64,000 nucleotides of DNA from Owenia fusiformis (taxonomy: Eukaryota > Annelida > Polychaeta > Sabellida > Oweniidae), in assembly GCA_903813345.2 (NCBI GenBank), contig CAIIXF020000004.1:18029513-18093512 (forward strand). Reading direction: 5' to 3'. The notes below the pieces were generated by a model. The model searched no databases, was not told where the DNA came from, and was given only the letters and a program-made list of their open reading frames with translations. Shown here in pieces: positions 28,060 through 40,040 of the stretch. Both the position numbers and the translations under genes were made by a program. Within the stretch, counting starts at the first letter, position 1, and every line of letters begins with the position of its first letter.

Positions 28060-29025
28060 TTACGCTGGTTACCGAAACGGTTCGTTTCGGAAATTAAATC
28101 GACGATTAAATACGACGATGAAATAAGAAAAAAAGAAAAATGTTCCGACATTTTGCTACCGAAACGGTCGGAACATTTTTCTTTTTTTCTTATTTCACTC
28201 GTTGTAGGCAGAATTCCCACGACATTTTATACACAAACGTGTATCAGTACAGTATCATATGCTTATAAAAATGTACATATTTGCTTACAAATAGTTCAGA
28301 AGACAACAGAATCGTCGATTTAATTCCTCACTTAAGTTGCAGAAACGGTATTTTAACCCAAAACCGTTTCTACATAACTTAAGTGAGAAATTAAATCGAC
28401 GATTTTGTTGTCTACTGAGCTATTTTTTTCGCAAACTTGTACATTTTCTACAACATATGATACTGATATACGTTTGTGAGGAAAAACGCCGTGGGGGATT
28501 CTACCTACAACGCGTGAAATAAGGGAGAAAGAAAAATCGTAGCGTTCGACGCTCCGACATTTTGTTACCCGAACTCCCATGCAGTGTCTCGGTATAGACA
28601 CTGCGGCGGGCAGACGAAGAAAATCCCCAAAATTTGGGGAAAATAGTTCCCTTTTTCATCATATATGTGGTCAATTTTCACACAACTTATAAAATATGTA
28701 TTCATAAATGTTCTCCAAACATTATTTTTTTCAAAATATTTCAAAATTATTGAAATATGAGAAGAAATCACCGCGGAAGGAATTCTGAGTAAAAGTTGTG
28801 TTGATAATACTTTACCGCACGTGTTGTTTATCAGTTAATACGCGCAATTCAACCAATGAAATTGTCTAAATTTAACAATCACGCGACCTGAGCATGGGAC
28901 TAGAACCAATCACCTCAGTTGTTTATTACGAAGTTACCATGCTTACGGTGAGATACCTGCCCGCCGCAGTGATATTATCACTGCACGGGAGTTCGTTTGT
29001 TACCGAAACGAACCATTTCCCTAAA
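28060..29025. repeat. Complex palindromic element between tRNA-Cys and tRNA-Ala
   Basis: Three nested or adjacent hairpins. One has perfect 30-bp arms at 28120-28149 and 28167-28196 with a 17-nt loop. A larger one is centred near 28355, where the left arm 28287-28347 (TAGTTCAGAAGACAACAG, then TCGTCGATTTAATT) pairs with 28362-28425. An outer pair lies at 28564-28613 and 28957-29005 (GAACTCCC.TGCAGTG ... CACTGCGGCGGGCAG), each arm itself forming a small hairpin. TTACCGAAACG and TTCGTTTCGG words recur at the ends. A related copy lies at 60088-60460. No reading frame is convincing; I read it as a non-autonomous foldback element. Confidence 0.75.
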
Positions 29026-29045
29026 TTTAAACTAAAAATTCAAGC

Positions 29046-29117
29046 TGGAGATGCCGGGGTTCGAACCCGGGGCCTCGTACATGCAAAGCACGCGCTCTAC
29101 CGCTGAGCTACATCCCC
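29046..29117 (-). tRNA. tRNA-Ala (UGC anticodon)
   Basis: On the minus strand the acceptor GGGGATG pairs with CATCTCC (one G-T pair) and the discriminator is A. The D-arm is TAGCTCAGCGGTAGAGC, the anticodon stem-loop CGTGC-TTTGCAT-GTACG gives TGC, and the T-arm is CCCGGGTTCGAACCCCGG. A T5 terminator lies just downstream on the minus strand (+ strand A-run at about 29034-29038). Confidence 0.97.
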
Positions 29118-29139
29118 AATCGATGATTACAAGAATAAC

Positions 29140-29897
29140 TATGGTTTATTTAAAGAGAGAATCAGAGATAGCGAGCAGGCTAAACATTTCAATTTTAGAA
29201 TATTTTTGGCTCATGTCATTCCTTGTCATGTCTATTTTCTAAAAATCACAAAAGTGCATACTTTATTCAAGGAAAACTAAAGATTTTTACAATAATGTAT
29301 TATTTTTCTATAAGAATGGTTACCATTCTTATTATTTGGGAGAATTTAAACATTTTTCACTCATTTTTGCACTTTTAAACATTAATAACTTCACCAATTT
29401 ATAACATATTGTGAATCTTTTAGGAGATATTGTATTTGATATTGTAAGGAATAGATTGGTAGGTCAATTATACATGTTGCTTGTAATTTTGTCACCCCCT
29501 ATAGATCAGATTCTGCCTTTAAGGAATAAATAATGATAGGCCATTCAATATGGTGAAATTCAGCACGAGTTGGACAGAATGTTGCACAAAGCACGAACCG
29601 AAGGTGAGTGCATTTGTACTAACATTCTGTCCAAATTGGTGAGGTTATTAATGATTCAAAGTGCAAAAATGAGTGAAAAATGTTTAAGTTCTCCTGAATA
29701 ATAAGAATGGTAACCATTCTTATAGTAAAACAATACATTAATTGTAAAAAATCGTTAGTTTTCTTGGAATAATAAAGTATGCACGGATTTTTAGAAAATA
29801 GACATGACAAGGAATGATATGAGCCAAAAATATTCTAAAATTGAAACAATTTTTTGTTTAGCCTGCTCGCTATATCTGATTCTCTCTTTAAATACAT
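29140..29897. mobile_element. Foldback/MITE-like element with about 250-bp inverted arms
   Basis: The left arm (about 29143-29400, starting TTTAAAGAGAGAATCAGA) is the reverse complement of the right arm (about 29630-29897). Shared blocks include GCGAGCAGGCTAAACA, AATATTTTTGGCTCAT, TAGAAAATAGACATGACAAG and the near-palindrome AAGAATGGTTACCATTCTT. The 230-bp centre has no convincing coding sequence. I could not settle the exact ends or a target duplication. Confidence 0.75.
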
Positions 29898-30516
29898 TAA
29901 TGAATGAATTCTATGCAAGTAAGAATTAAAGATGGCATTCTTGTAGGAAAGTGGAAACCTCGACATCCTTCATTCAAAGAACTTCATTTATAACTCAATT
30001 TAGGAAATGGAAAGAAGTGAAATACCCTTGGGCCAAGGATGGCATCCGAGGCAAGTGAATAATTGTTCAAATAACATTGGCAAAAAGCCACCACAGTGAC
30101 ACATATATCCATGAGATGAAAGCAATGTCATGCATAGTATTGTCTTAATAGTAAACCAGGCTTGATAAAATATCATATTGATCCTCTATTCCAATGCTGA
30201 TTTATATACGGATGCAACCCGTTCACGTACTAATACCTGCATACTGTATATGATAGAACGAGAGCAATATTACACCGTATATCATATCAACTTTAAGTAC
30301 GAGGATTTCTAAAAAAAACATTCTAAGGCTGTGTCACATTGCACATTTGAATTACTTTAAATAGCGAAGCTAATGCAAATAAAAAAGCGTCAACAATAAA
30401 ATGCTACAAAATCAACAATAGTAGTGAATGGCATGTTGACCTTTTTGGTCCCAGTACACTAGTGTAGCACGGAACACCGGTGTCCCAGTAAGTCTTATAT
30501 GGTGTATAAGTTTAGA

Positions 30517-33500
30517 ATGGAGAGATCTTACGATAACAAGGATGGCGTCCAAGATGATGGAATTTCGACCGTGGATGTAAAGGACGAAAAGGACACAGAA
30601 CGAGGGATAGAGGAGCACTCTAAGGCACCGAGGGAAACTGATGAACTGCTTGAAGAAGATGGAGACTATTCTAAAATACCCATAGACAGAGGGTATGCTT
30701 GGTTTGTCGTGTTAGGTATGTTAGCTTTCTCCTACTTCATAGTATTTCTCCATTCCGGTTATCTGATATTCTTAACCAACCGCAAATTGTTGAATCAATG
30801 TACGATTTAGCAATTCAAGTAGGCATAGTACAGGAATGTAAAGCAACTGGTACTAACATAGTACAAGCATTGTATATGTAAACTGTAAACTAAGTTTGAG
30901 GTCAGTGCGCACTTTCAGCCATTTTGATGAACTTTCATGACCATGTCACTTTGTGCTCAGATAAACATAATCATACCACACTGGTTTTCATTCTTGCATA
31001 AAAGGTGCATTAGCGCACCTAGATTATTATTTCAGGGTCGCTAATTCTTTAGAATGTATGAATAAGTAGAATATACAGTGTTCTCTACTTTTCAAAATCG
31101 AAAAAAATTACAAACGTACAGGCCTGTCAACTGTCCCGCAATTTGCGTATTTGTCACGCATTTGCTGAAGAATTTGAAGTCACGCCAGTTTTTTTTGCGT
31201 GACAGAAAATGTCACGCAAATACGCATTTTACCTGGTAATTGTCACGCAAAAATATTTCTGTAGAAAATTTTTCAAAATATGTTGACGATACGGTAAAAA
31301 TACGAACGTCGGAAAAAACCGAACGCAATTTGTTCGGATTTGTCACGCGAATCCCGTATGTGTCACGCATGTTAATTGGAAATTTTCGTACCTACCCCCC
31401 CCCCCCCCCCCCCGTTGACGATATCGCGATGTTCAGATTTGGACCAAGGTGTCCAAAATTTGAACAAAGGTGTTCAACATTTGCAAGTCACTCATGTTAG
31501 GTGTCCCCAAGTTGACAGGCCTGGTACACACATACCTTGCCCGTAGCCAGCTTTTACCAGGAGGGGTATTTACTTCATTTAGAACGTGTATAAACTGTAT
31601 TTTGACCCCATGAGCATCGAACAGACACTTTAAAGGGATTATTGGTACAATAAATAAATATAATTAGTAAGAAGGTGAAATGTCTTCTTTCCTACTCTTT
31701 GCATTCGTTTGACTTCACTTCTTAAAAGAGAGCTTCTTCTTCCTTGTAGTTTAACTAGACTCTGCACGCAGGGTACTTCTTTCCATGAAAGGCAATAAAT
31801 ATGTACAGACACCATATGGGCGTAAGTCTATATTTAGAAAAGGTATTGCCAACCTGTCTGATCCAAGACGTTGTTCTGATCAGTTTAAGTGTTTTGGGGA
31901 AACTGCTTCAATTTTACCCTGCATATCAGGCAGAATGAGAGCTAGAGAGCGTGACAAACTGACAAAATTGCAAGAAACATGCTCCGTTGACTTACCAATG
32001 TACCCTTTATCAAATAAATAAGTTTAGAATAGGAACAAAACTCTCAAATAATTAACAATTTTCTATTTCATTTTCAATTTCAATTTGTACGCTTGTGCGT
32101 ATTTGCATGGCATTATAAAACGACCATGTATACAATGATTAATTGTCTGTACTAGAGTAATAATGAGTATACAAAAATGTGTATGATGTATGTAGTGTGC
32201 ATGGCCATGTTCGTTAACATATTCCAGAAAACAATACAATATTACGTATGTTTTATGTGTTTTGAAACTTTTTCCAGGTTGTTTCCTCATGAACATTCTC
32301 TTTGTCGGAACATTCAAGTCAGTTGGCATCCTGTTTGTGGAAATACTAGAGATATTCGAAGTGAGCACAAGTCTAGCTGTATGGATGATAGCATTGTATG
32401 GCACTGTATGGGCAGCCACAGGTAAATATATTGCCTTCTTGAATGATCATGTATGGATGATAGCACTGTTTGGGCAGTTACAGGTAAATATATTGCCTTC
32501 TTAAATGATCATGTATGGATGATAGCACTGTATGGGCAGTTACAGGTAAATATATTGCCTTCTTCATCATGTATGGATGATAGCATTGTATGGCACTGTA
32601 TGGGCAGCCACAGGTAAATATATTGCCTTCTTGAATGATCATGTATGGATGATAGCACTGTTTGGCACTGTATGGGCAGTTACAGGTAAATATATTGCCT
32701 TCTTGAATGATCATGTATGGATGATAGCACTGCTTGGCACTGTATGGGCAGTTACAGGTAAATATATTGCCTTCTTGAATGATCATGTATGGATGATAGC
32801 ACTGTTTGGCACTGTATGGGCAGTCACAGGTAAATATATTGCCTTCTTGAATGATCATGTATGGATGATAGCACTGTATGGGCAGTTACAGGTAAATATA
32901 TTGCCTTCTTCATCATGTATGGATGGTAGCATTGTATGGCACTGTATGGGCAGTTACAGGTAAATATATTGCCTTCTTGAATGATCATGTATGGATGATA
33001 GCACTGTATTGGCAGTTACAGGTAAATATATTGCCTTCTTCATCATGTATGGATGGTAGCATTGTATGGCACTGTATGGGCAGTTACAGGTAAATATATT
33101 GCCTTCTTGAATGATCATGTATGGATGATAGCACTGTATTGGCAGTTACAGGTAAATATATTGCCTTCTTCATCATGTATGGATGGTAGCATTGTATGGC
33201 ACTGTATGGGCAGTTACAGGTAAATATATTGCCTTCTTGAATGATCATGTATGGATGATAGCACTGTATGGGCAGTTACAGGTAAATATATTGCCTTCTT
33301 CATCATGTATGGATGGTAGCATTGTATGGCACTGTATGGGCAGTTACAGGTAAATATATTGCCTTCTTGAATGATCATGTATGGATGATAGCACTGTATG
33401 GGCAGTTACAGGTAAATATATTGCCTTCTTCATCATGTATGGATGGTAGCATTGTATGGCACTGTATGGGCAGTTACAGGTAAATATATTGCCTTCTTGA

Positions 33501-36500
33501 ATGATCATGTATGGATGATAGCACTGTATGGGCAGTTACAGGTAAATATATTGCCTTCTTCATCATGTATGGATGGTAGCATTGTATGGCACTGTATGGG
33601 CAGTTACAGGTAAATATATTGCCTTCTTGAATGATCATGTATGGATGATAGCACTGTATGGGCAGTTACAGGTAAATATATTGCCTTCTGCATCATGTAT
33701 GGATGGTAGCATTGTATGGCACTGTATGGGCAGTTACAGGTAAATTTATTGCCTTCTTGAATGATCATGTATGGATGATAGCACTGTATGGGCAGTTACA
33801 GGTAAATATATTGCCTTCTTCATCATGTATGGATGGTAGCATTGTATGGCACTGTATGGGCAGTTACAGGTAAATATATTGCCTTCTTCATCATGTATGG
33901 ATGTTAGCATTGTATGGCACTGTATGGGCAGTCACGGGTAAAGATATTGCCTTCTTGATCATGTATGGATGAAAGCATTGTGTGGCACTGTATGGGCAGA
34001 TACAGGTAAATATATTGCCTTCTTGAATGATCATGTATGGATGATAGCACTGTTTGGCACTGTATGGACAGTTACAGGTAAATATATTGCCTTCTTGAAT
34101 GATCATGTATGGATGATAGCATTGTATGGCACTGTATGGGCAGCCACAGGTAAATATATTGCCTTCTTGATCATGTATGGATGAAAGCATTGTATGGCAA
34201 TGTATGGGCAGTTACAGGTAAAGATATTGCCTTCTTGATCAATGTATGGATGAAAAGATTGTATGGCACTGTATGGGCAGTTACAAGTAAATATATTGCC
34301 TTCTTGATCATGTACAGTATGGATGATACGCGGCATTGTATGGCACTGTATATATTGGCAGTCACACGTAAATATATTGCCTTCTTGATCATGTATGACT
34401 GATTGTATGGCACTGTGTGGGCAGGATTTTAATGCACGATAACACGACAATTGTATTTACAGCGCGCGCAAGTCCAAAAAGTACGAAATATCCCAAAGAG
34501 GAGAGACGGTATTCTGCAATCGAAGAAGAAGAATTATGTCCTTGAAAGGAGATACAGGACGTATAGTTACTCTACTTGTATTACGTCATTATATATACTT
34601 CCAGCTCCATTTGCCGCTGGGTTCAGCCGGAGATACACTAACAGAGCTGTCGTCATGTTCGGCGGCTTCTTTTCTGGAATCGGTTGTATCCTTGCAGCAG
34701 TGTCACCGAACATTGGACTAGTTATTCTGTTCTATGGATTCGTTTGTGGTAAGTGTACTGACAGATATGTGTACTGGTCTCATTGCTATCAGAGTAGTAC
34801 CCTGGTATTCGTTTTAACTACTTGCGTTTTAACACAAATTGAAGTCTGGATGCAGATATTGAACAAACAATTACTTTATCGGGGAACATGTTCTCAAATC
34901 TCAAATTCTTAGTAAAGTTCGCAAACAACTTTTGGGATATCTGGATATTTCGGCATAATCGGATGTGTATTTGGACTGTTAGTTAAAAGAGAGTTAAAAA
35001 GCTGTCAGAAATTCACCGCCACTCCCAATATATACACCTGTTCACCTCAAGGTATCTGATGGAGCCTAACGACTGCAAGACTCGAGAAATCCGTTGCCAC
35101 AGCAACACATCCCAACAAAAATGACTGGGTTTCAATTACCTTAACATGTTTCTATCTCCCTCTTTAATCAACCATATCAGTTCATATTTACAGGGTATCA
35201 CAAACTTATCCAACACTTAGTGTACTAAATGTATAATAACATTAAAAAATAAATTTTGATATTTATTGGCAAAATGAATATCCGGAGGATATCGTAACGA
35301 TATACTCCGGGCGGAGGATATGAAATTCATTTTGCAATGATATTATACATTTAGTACACTCCTTGTAATTGTAGGATAATAAGAACATCCTCCATAATCT
35401 ACTCGGTGATATTGATATATGCACTCGTTCGGTTCGCTCTCTCGTGCAGATATCAATATCACCTCGTAGATAAAAATGATATTCCTCAAAATCATAGGAT
35501 ATCCTATAAATATTACCCATTGCCCATATGCAAAATTGTACTGATTCTGTCACTGGTTGCTATGGTAACTAATTAAAATATGTAAAATTCACATTTTTTC
35601 TTAAATTTCCTATTCTATTGCTTTTTAGAAATATCACTATTATAGCAACTTTAACAGGTCATTGATTCATAGCACTGCCCAAAAGAATTCCTTGGACACT
35701 TGTTGATTATTTTAGACAAAATATTTTAGCTTGCAATTGTATGCACAATATGTTGATGACATAAATAGTAGAATATAAATTTTATAATTCCAGGTCTTGG
35801 GATAGGCTTGGTTTATGGACCAAGTCTTGTAATGGTAGCCTTATATTTCGAAAAGAGACGAGCCATCAGCAACGCCATCGCTGTTACTGGAGGTGCTATT
35901 GGCTCTCTCGCAATGCCACCCTTACTAAGGGTGCTTCTTGATCAGTATGGATACAAAAATGCCATGCTCATTTTGGGTGCCCTGATGTTTAACATTATCG
36001 TCAGTGGGGCTCTCTATCGCCCGCTATCATTCTACACTGAACGAAAGAACTCATATAAATGCAAAGATAGCAATAAAGATGGCACTGTATATCAAAATCA
36101 AGATGGATCAATGTGTGTGGAGCCAGGTTCAGTATCTCATTTATACACAAATATTGAATCAAATGATTATAAAGAAGGAGGGTCGGTAGATGCAATGCCG
36201 AACGTGTTGAACAAAAGACTTCTGCTAAACAGGCAGAACTCTGTATCCATGCCTCAAATTAATCAGAGTACGGAGAGGCAAAAAATACATATACAAGAGG
36301 ATGAACCCAATCTCAAGAAAATATCCACTTCATTTGCCCATTTAGCTTGGGAGTATGGGAGTAATCTCTCGATAATAGATGCCTCATTACAGAGCCTAGC
36401 TACCAGAAAACAATATCTTCATAGACATTTGGTCGTTGACTCAACAACAGGAAATATGAATAGTGAAAGTGGTGACGAGGACAGAACTATCACTAAAAGT

Positions 36501-38937
36501 AGTGGTTGTCTGCAACATCTGAACTGTTGTGGTTCAAGTACGAATAAAGACCAGCCACCCCTGTTTGATTGCAAATTAATGAAAAACACCATATTTTTAA
36601 TATTCAGTATTGCCATGTTTCTTGCCAATTGCGCGTATTCAAATCAGTTCATTTTTCTCCCGCCATATTGTAATGATGAAGGTATTTCAAAGAATTGGAC
36701 AGCAATTGTCATGTCTGTCATCGGAGTTGGTGATTTCGTTGGACGAATAGTGTGTGGACTCATTGCAGACACCAAGGTGATTAAGCCATCGACTATGATG
36801 GCTATAACCCTGATCATCCCAGGAGTGTTTAGTATTCTATTACCATTTATAAAGTTTGATGGCGTATTCTTCTTGGCTGCGTCGGTGTTTGGATTCTTTG
36901 GAGGCGCATTCATAGCATTGATGGCAGTGGTGCTCGTTGATTGGTTAGGAAAAGAGAAACTTTCTGCAGGTTTTGGTCAAATGTTGATATTCTTTGGTCT
37001 GGCGTATTTGTTGACGACGCCAGTTATAGGTAAGAATACTACAATATTAGAGAGATTTCGCACATAAGTGAAAGTACAACTTATACGTATACGAAATAGT
37101 TTAAAGGGTCATGTCGAACTATTATATTTACTAAAATAAATTTTAAATTGTAGTTAATGGAATATAACGATTCCCGTTATAGAAAAGCTCCATCAACTAG
37201 AGACTATGAATGCACTGTCATCTGCACGTGTAGATTATGCACATTATAATTAAATGCTTGCTTCAGTGTCCTTGTAGTTGTAGTGTATTATAAACACGAT
37301 CCTTTAAAGGAAGTCATGATTCTTTAAAGTGAGTCATTACATAAACAAGTTGATTATTTCAATGTTTTCATGATCAGTATAAGTTCAATGAACTTACAAA
37401 ACGGCATATTTACGTAGATGATAACGTATACAGTTGGATCTCCGTATAAAGATTTGCCTACATGTGTGTGGAACAATTGACCGCAAGCATTTTTTTAAAT
37501 TAATTGGCTGAGTGGGAACAGTATCCAATCAAATACTTTAACCATCAATTTGAAACACCAATCAAACCAGTAGGTTCTAGCAATTCCTGGAAACGACCCA
37601 TTCAGTAGCTCAACATATGTCATACAGGGTGTTTCATAACGAAGATCTCCAAAAAGTCAATTTGAGAAGAGATGGGTCTATAACATATGTACTATATATG
37701 AGCCTATTTTATATTCTAGACAAACACATTTGGATCAACTAAACATGCTACAATTCAAGAAAGTACAAATGGCATCCCTTTGACCTGTATTTATTACAGT
37801 CCGAGAAGATCTTTCCTGACGAAAAGCTCACATTATGAAACACCTTGTACGTTTACCTATAAGTATAAGTATACGTTATAAGTTGTACTTTCACTAGGTG
37901 CGAAATCTCTCTATTGTGTATTTTTTGCGTGTATGTTTGATGGTGACTTGGTATGTAGCCACTTTTACAGAGTGTATTACTTATCTGTACACAGCTGGAC
38001 ACGACTGTCCTTCTTGAACATGATCAACTTGAATTGGAAGTTACTCATTCTGTGTAAAGAAATCGCCAGGAAAAGGGCCGGGGAAAAGGGGAGGAATTTT
38101 TCACATTTATGAAAAAGGAGAAGAGATAAACATTGTTCAGGAAATGGTTTTGAGGTGATCTTAAATAAATTGTTATTTGTTTTAGTCATCGCCATTATTT
38201 ATAACGTTAAACATGTTTGAAGTATTGAGAAAAGTAAATTTACGTTTTCTCCGACATGCAATTAAAGTTGATTTGAAGTAGATGTAGATCGAGAGAATCG
38301 TGTGAAATCAAGCGAGCAATTAAAGACCAAGGAGGACTTTAAATTCATAATCAACAGTCCAAAAGATTAGAATACATCACTTTTACTTTTTGTGTGTTTT
38401 GGAATTATTCGTTTGGAAATAAGACCCAACACTCCCGAAATTCCGAGTAAACAAAATGGCGGCTGTTTGAATTCGAATTTTGTAATCACGACATCTCCTT
38501 ATATGGAAGAATATCGAAATTGCATTCTCGGAGCCAATAACATCCGGGCTTTGTTTTGTCATCTGGACTTTGATGAGCGAAACATATAAGAAGCAAGAAA
38601 AGATCATCTACGATTTCTGTTTTTTTTTGAAGAAATTCAGGTTTATGGTGGGTTAATAGGTCAGTCTTAAAATATAAAATGAATCAATGTTGAAATCAAT
38701 TTCAATTTCAAGGAGTACATAAACATATATTTGGATTCATATCAGAAATCCAGAAATATTAACAAATGCATAGAAATGTAAATGTTGCGTTCATGTTTGT
38801 TTCCAGGTACGATACGTCAGTACCTTGGCAGTTACGACATTCCTTATATAATGTTCGGAATCTTCGACATCCTGGCTGGTCTTCTGATTCTGTCTGAAGT
38901 ATACATCAGGAAAACCATAACGCCAACTGGGCAATAG
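30517..38937 (+). CDS. Monocarboxylate-transporter-like protein (SLC16 family), copy 1, five exons
   Basis: Exons: 30517-30715, 32278-32421, 34605-34748, 35794-37029, 38807-38937 (TAG). All introns are GT-AG and phase 1; the sum is 1854 nt, 617 residues. It is a predicted 12-helix proton-linked carrier of the major facilitator superfamily at the plasma membrane. Evidence: an N-terminal DRGYAW in place of the family's DGGWGW; a Lys in TFKSVG (about residue 80) at the position of MCT1 K38; the helix-5 signature GLGIGLVYGPSLVMVALYF; and the helix-8 GDFVGR Asp/Arg pair (about 476/480) with the spacing of MCT1 D302/R306. The cytosolic 6/7 loop is long (about residues 240-427). An in-frame ATG at 30499 would add six residues, but the copy 2 alignment favours 30517, which has A at -3. 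The substrate cannot be told. Confidence 0.9.
31119..31523. mobile_element. 405-bp non-autonomous element in intron 1 of copy 1
   Basis: Bounded by perfect inverted ends CAGGCCTGTCAACT (31119-31132) and AGTTGACAGGCCTG (31510-31523), with GTA on both sides (31116-31118 and 31524-31526) as a possible 3-bp target duplication. The interior carries repeated GTCACGCA words on the + strand and a C run of about 20 at 31396-31415. No intact gene. A 3-bp duplication would fit PIF/Harbinger or CACTA-type elements, but the internal sequence gives no family evidence. Confidence 0.75.
32422..34430 (+). repeat. Exon-2-derived splice-donor tandem array in intron 2, copy 1
   Basis: About 30 tandem units, each made of the last 30-45 bp of exon 2 (GTATGGATGATAGCA, GGCACTGTATGGGCAG), its splice donor CAG|GTAAATA and about 25 bp of intron. 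Unit sizes are 72, 68 and 62 bp. From about 32860 to 33890 a 62+68 pair forms a 130-bp higher-order repeat: the variant GGATGGTAGC recurs at 32921, 33051, 33181, 33311, 33441, 33571, 33701 and 33831. Nearly all units keep a consensus-like 5' splice site. The array fills most of the 2183-bp intron. Confidence 0.95.
35207..35509. mobile_element. Palindromic insertion in intron 3 of copy 1
   Basis: The flanks CACAAAC and CCCATTGCCCATATGC are nearly adjacent in copy 2 (about 54679-54708) but are separated by about 300 bp here. The insert contains two hairpins. The first has arms AGTGTACTAAATGTATAATA and its complement near 35340-35362. The second has GGTGATATTGATAT and ATATCAATATCACC at about 35405-35464. 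No coding capacity. I read it as a foldback/MITE insertion made after the gene duplication, or lost from copy 2. Confidence 0.75.
37048..37913. mobile_element. 866-bp inverted-repeat element in intron 4 of copy 1
   Basis: The arms 37048-37093 and about 37866-37913 are inverted copies (TAGAGAGATTTCGCAC, GTGAAAGTACAACTTATA). Copy 2 continues directly from the donor region into TTGTGTAT, the same word that follows the right arm here, so copy 2 looks like the empty site. The element holds a second, smaller TIR element (37625-37847). This explains most of the length difference between intron 4 of copy 1 (1777 bp) and copy 2 (189 bp). Confidence 0.75.
37625..37847. mobile_element. 223-bp MITE with TA target, nested
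   Basis: The ends CAGGGTGTTTCATAA and TTATGAAACACCTTG are inverted copies with one mismatch near the tip. TA flanks both sides (37623-37624 and 37848-37849), as in Tc1/mariner-type MITEs. AGATCT also lies symmetrically just inside both ends. It sits inside the element at 37048-37913, so it inserted later or was carried along. Confidence 0.75.
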
Positions 38938-40040
38938 ACTGGAGAACATACGATTTCAACATTGTGTTGCATCAAGGATGGGTGTTCGCGATATTATATA
39001 TTTTCTAGTTTGATGTGACAAAAAATGTTAAGGCTTGCATCCAGGACATATAAAGATGGTTCAGTGGGGTGTTTCTCCAAAACATTCCTATGTACCAGGC
39101 ATGAGAAATGTATAGCGGCACATAGAATGCACTGGCCTAGGAAAAATTAAGGCCCGAAAATGTCTGGGCCCCAAAATCTGCTTCTCTTCCCTGGAATGGG
39201 TCTAATAATGGACATTTTGCGCACGACACTGCACGCAGAACTTTGTGTATTACTTATTCAGAATCTCCATTCACTCGAGCTACCTACGGAGCTAAGAAAT
39301 ATCTCTACTTGAATCATAAACGGAGTAAAGATTAGTTATATAAACGATTTTCCTGGAATCACGGTGCCAAAAATATCGAAAACCATAAAAAATGGCGCTC
39401 CTCACATTAATTGGGTAGATGGATATAGTCCTGCATAAGGATACTAGCGGTTAGTGATTTGGTTTTCTGTGTAAAAAGTCATTCTTCTCCTTCCCTACCT
39501 CATTAGAGCGCCATCTTGCGTTTGGTAAATGAATCGGGGCTCAATATTTATAAGCTAGGTCCTAATTTATCTGGAAACATGTTTCAGTGGGACTGGGAAA
39601 TCTCATTTTAAGTGGGCGGCGGAGTGATTTTGACCTTGGTGATTTTACCAGAATTTTCTGAGAAATCTGACGAATCTGAACAATGGTACCAAATAGTGAC
39701 ATTTTGGAGCAACTTTGGTGTTTTGAGGGTAAGGCCACTGTGCCACGTACCCTGAATTCCATTCTCCCGTGTCATTCAATTGTTCTCGGGGCAGCCTTAC
39801 CTTTGTTTCTTCCCACCGTTGTGACGTCATAAGATGCAATCGAACGCCTTGACATGGATATCACTTTAAAGATAGTTGAGATGGCTTTCCAATGATACCA
39901 AATATGACCATGTTCGCCTCGGTTGGGTGTACTCAATCTGTGATGCAATCTTTAAGGTGTACCCCTACCCCAAAGAAATTTCAAGAAATCTCAAAATCAA
40001 ATTTCCTGAATTTTGCTAAAAGGACCTGTCGATAACCCTA
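38938..40040. other. 3' flank of transporter copy 1
   Basis: About the first 250 bp align by eye with the flank of copy 2 beyond its minisatellite (CAACATTGTGTTG, TTGCATCCAGGAC, TATAAAGATGG). The rest is specific to copy 1. It includes words such as TTTTCCTGGAATCA that recur at about 41157, suggesting an old diverged repeat. No gene seen. Confidence 0.5.

Noticed and set aside
28885-28950. Additional tRNA or tRNA-derived SINE
   Set aside because: A B-box-like GGTTCTAGTCC is present on the minus strand, but no cloverleaf or A box could be assembled.
30499-30516. Upstream start codon of transporter copy 1
   Set aside because: It adds six residues with no counterpart in copy 2, whereas the ATG at 30517 is shared and has a good context.
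32478-34450. Long frames on both strands repeating about 24 residues
   Set aside because: They are products of the exon-2-derived array. On the minus strand there is no reason to expect a gene, and on the + strand only the first unit of copy 2 could plausibly be used.
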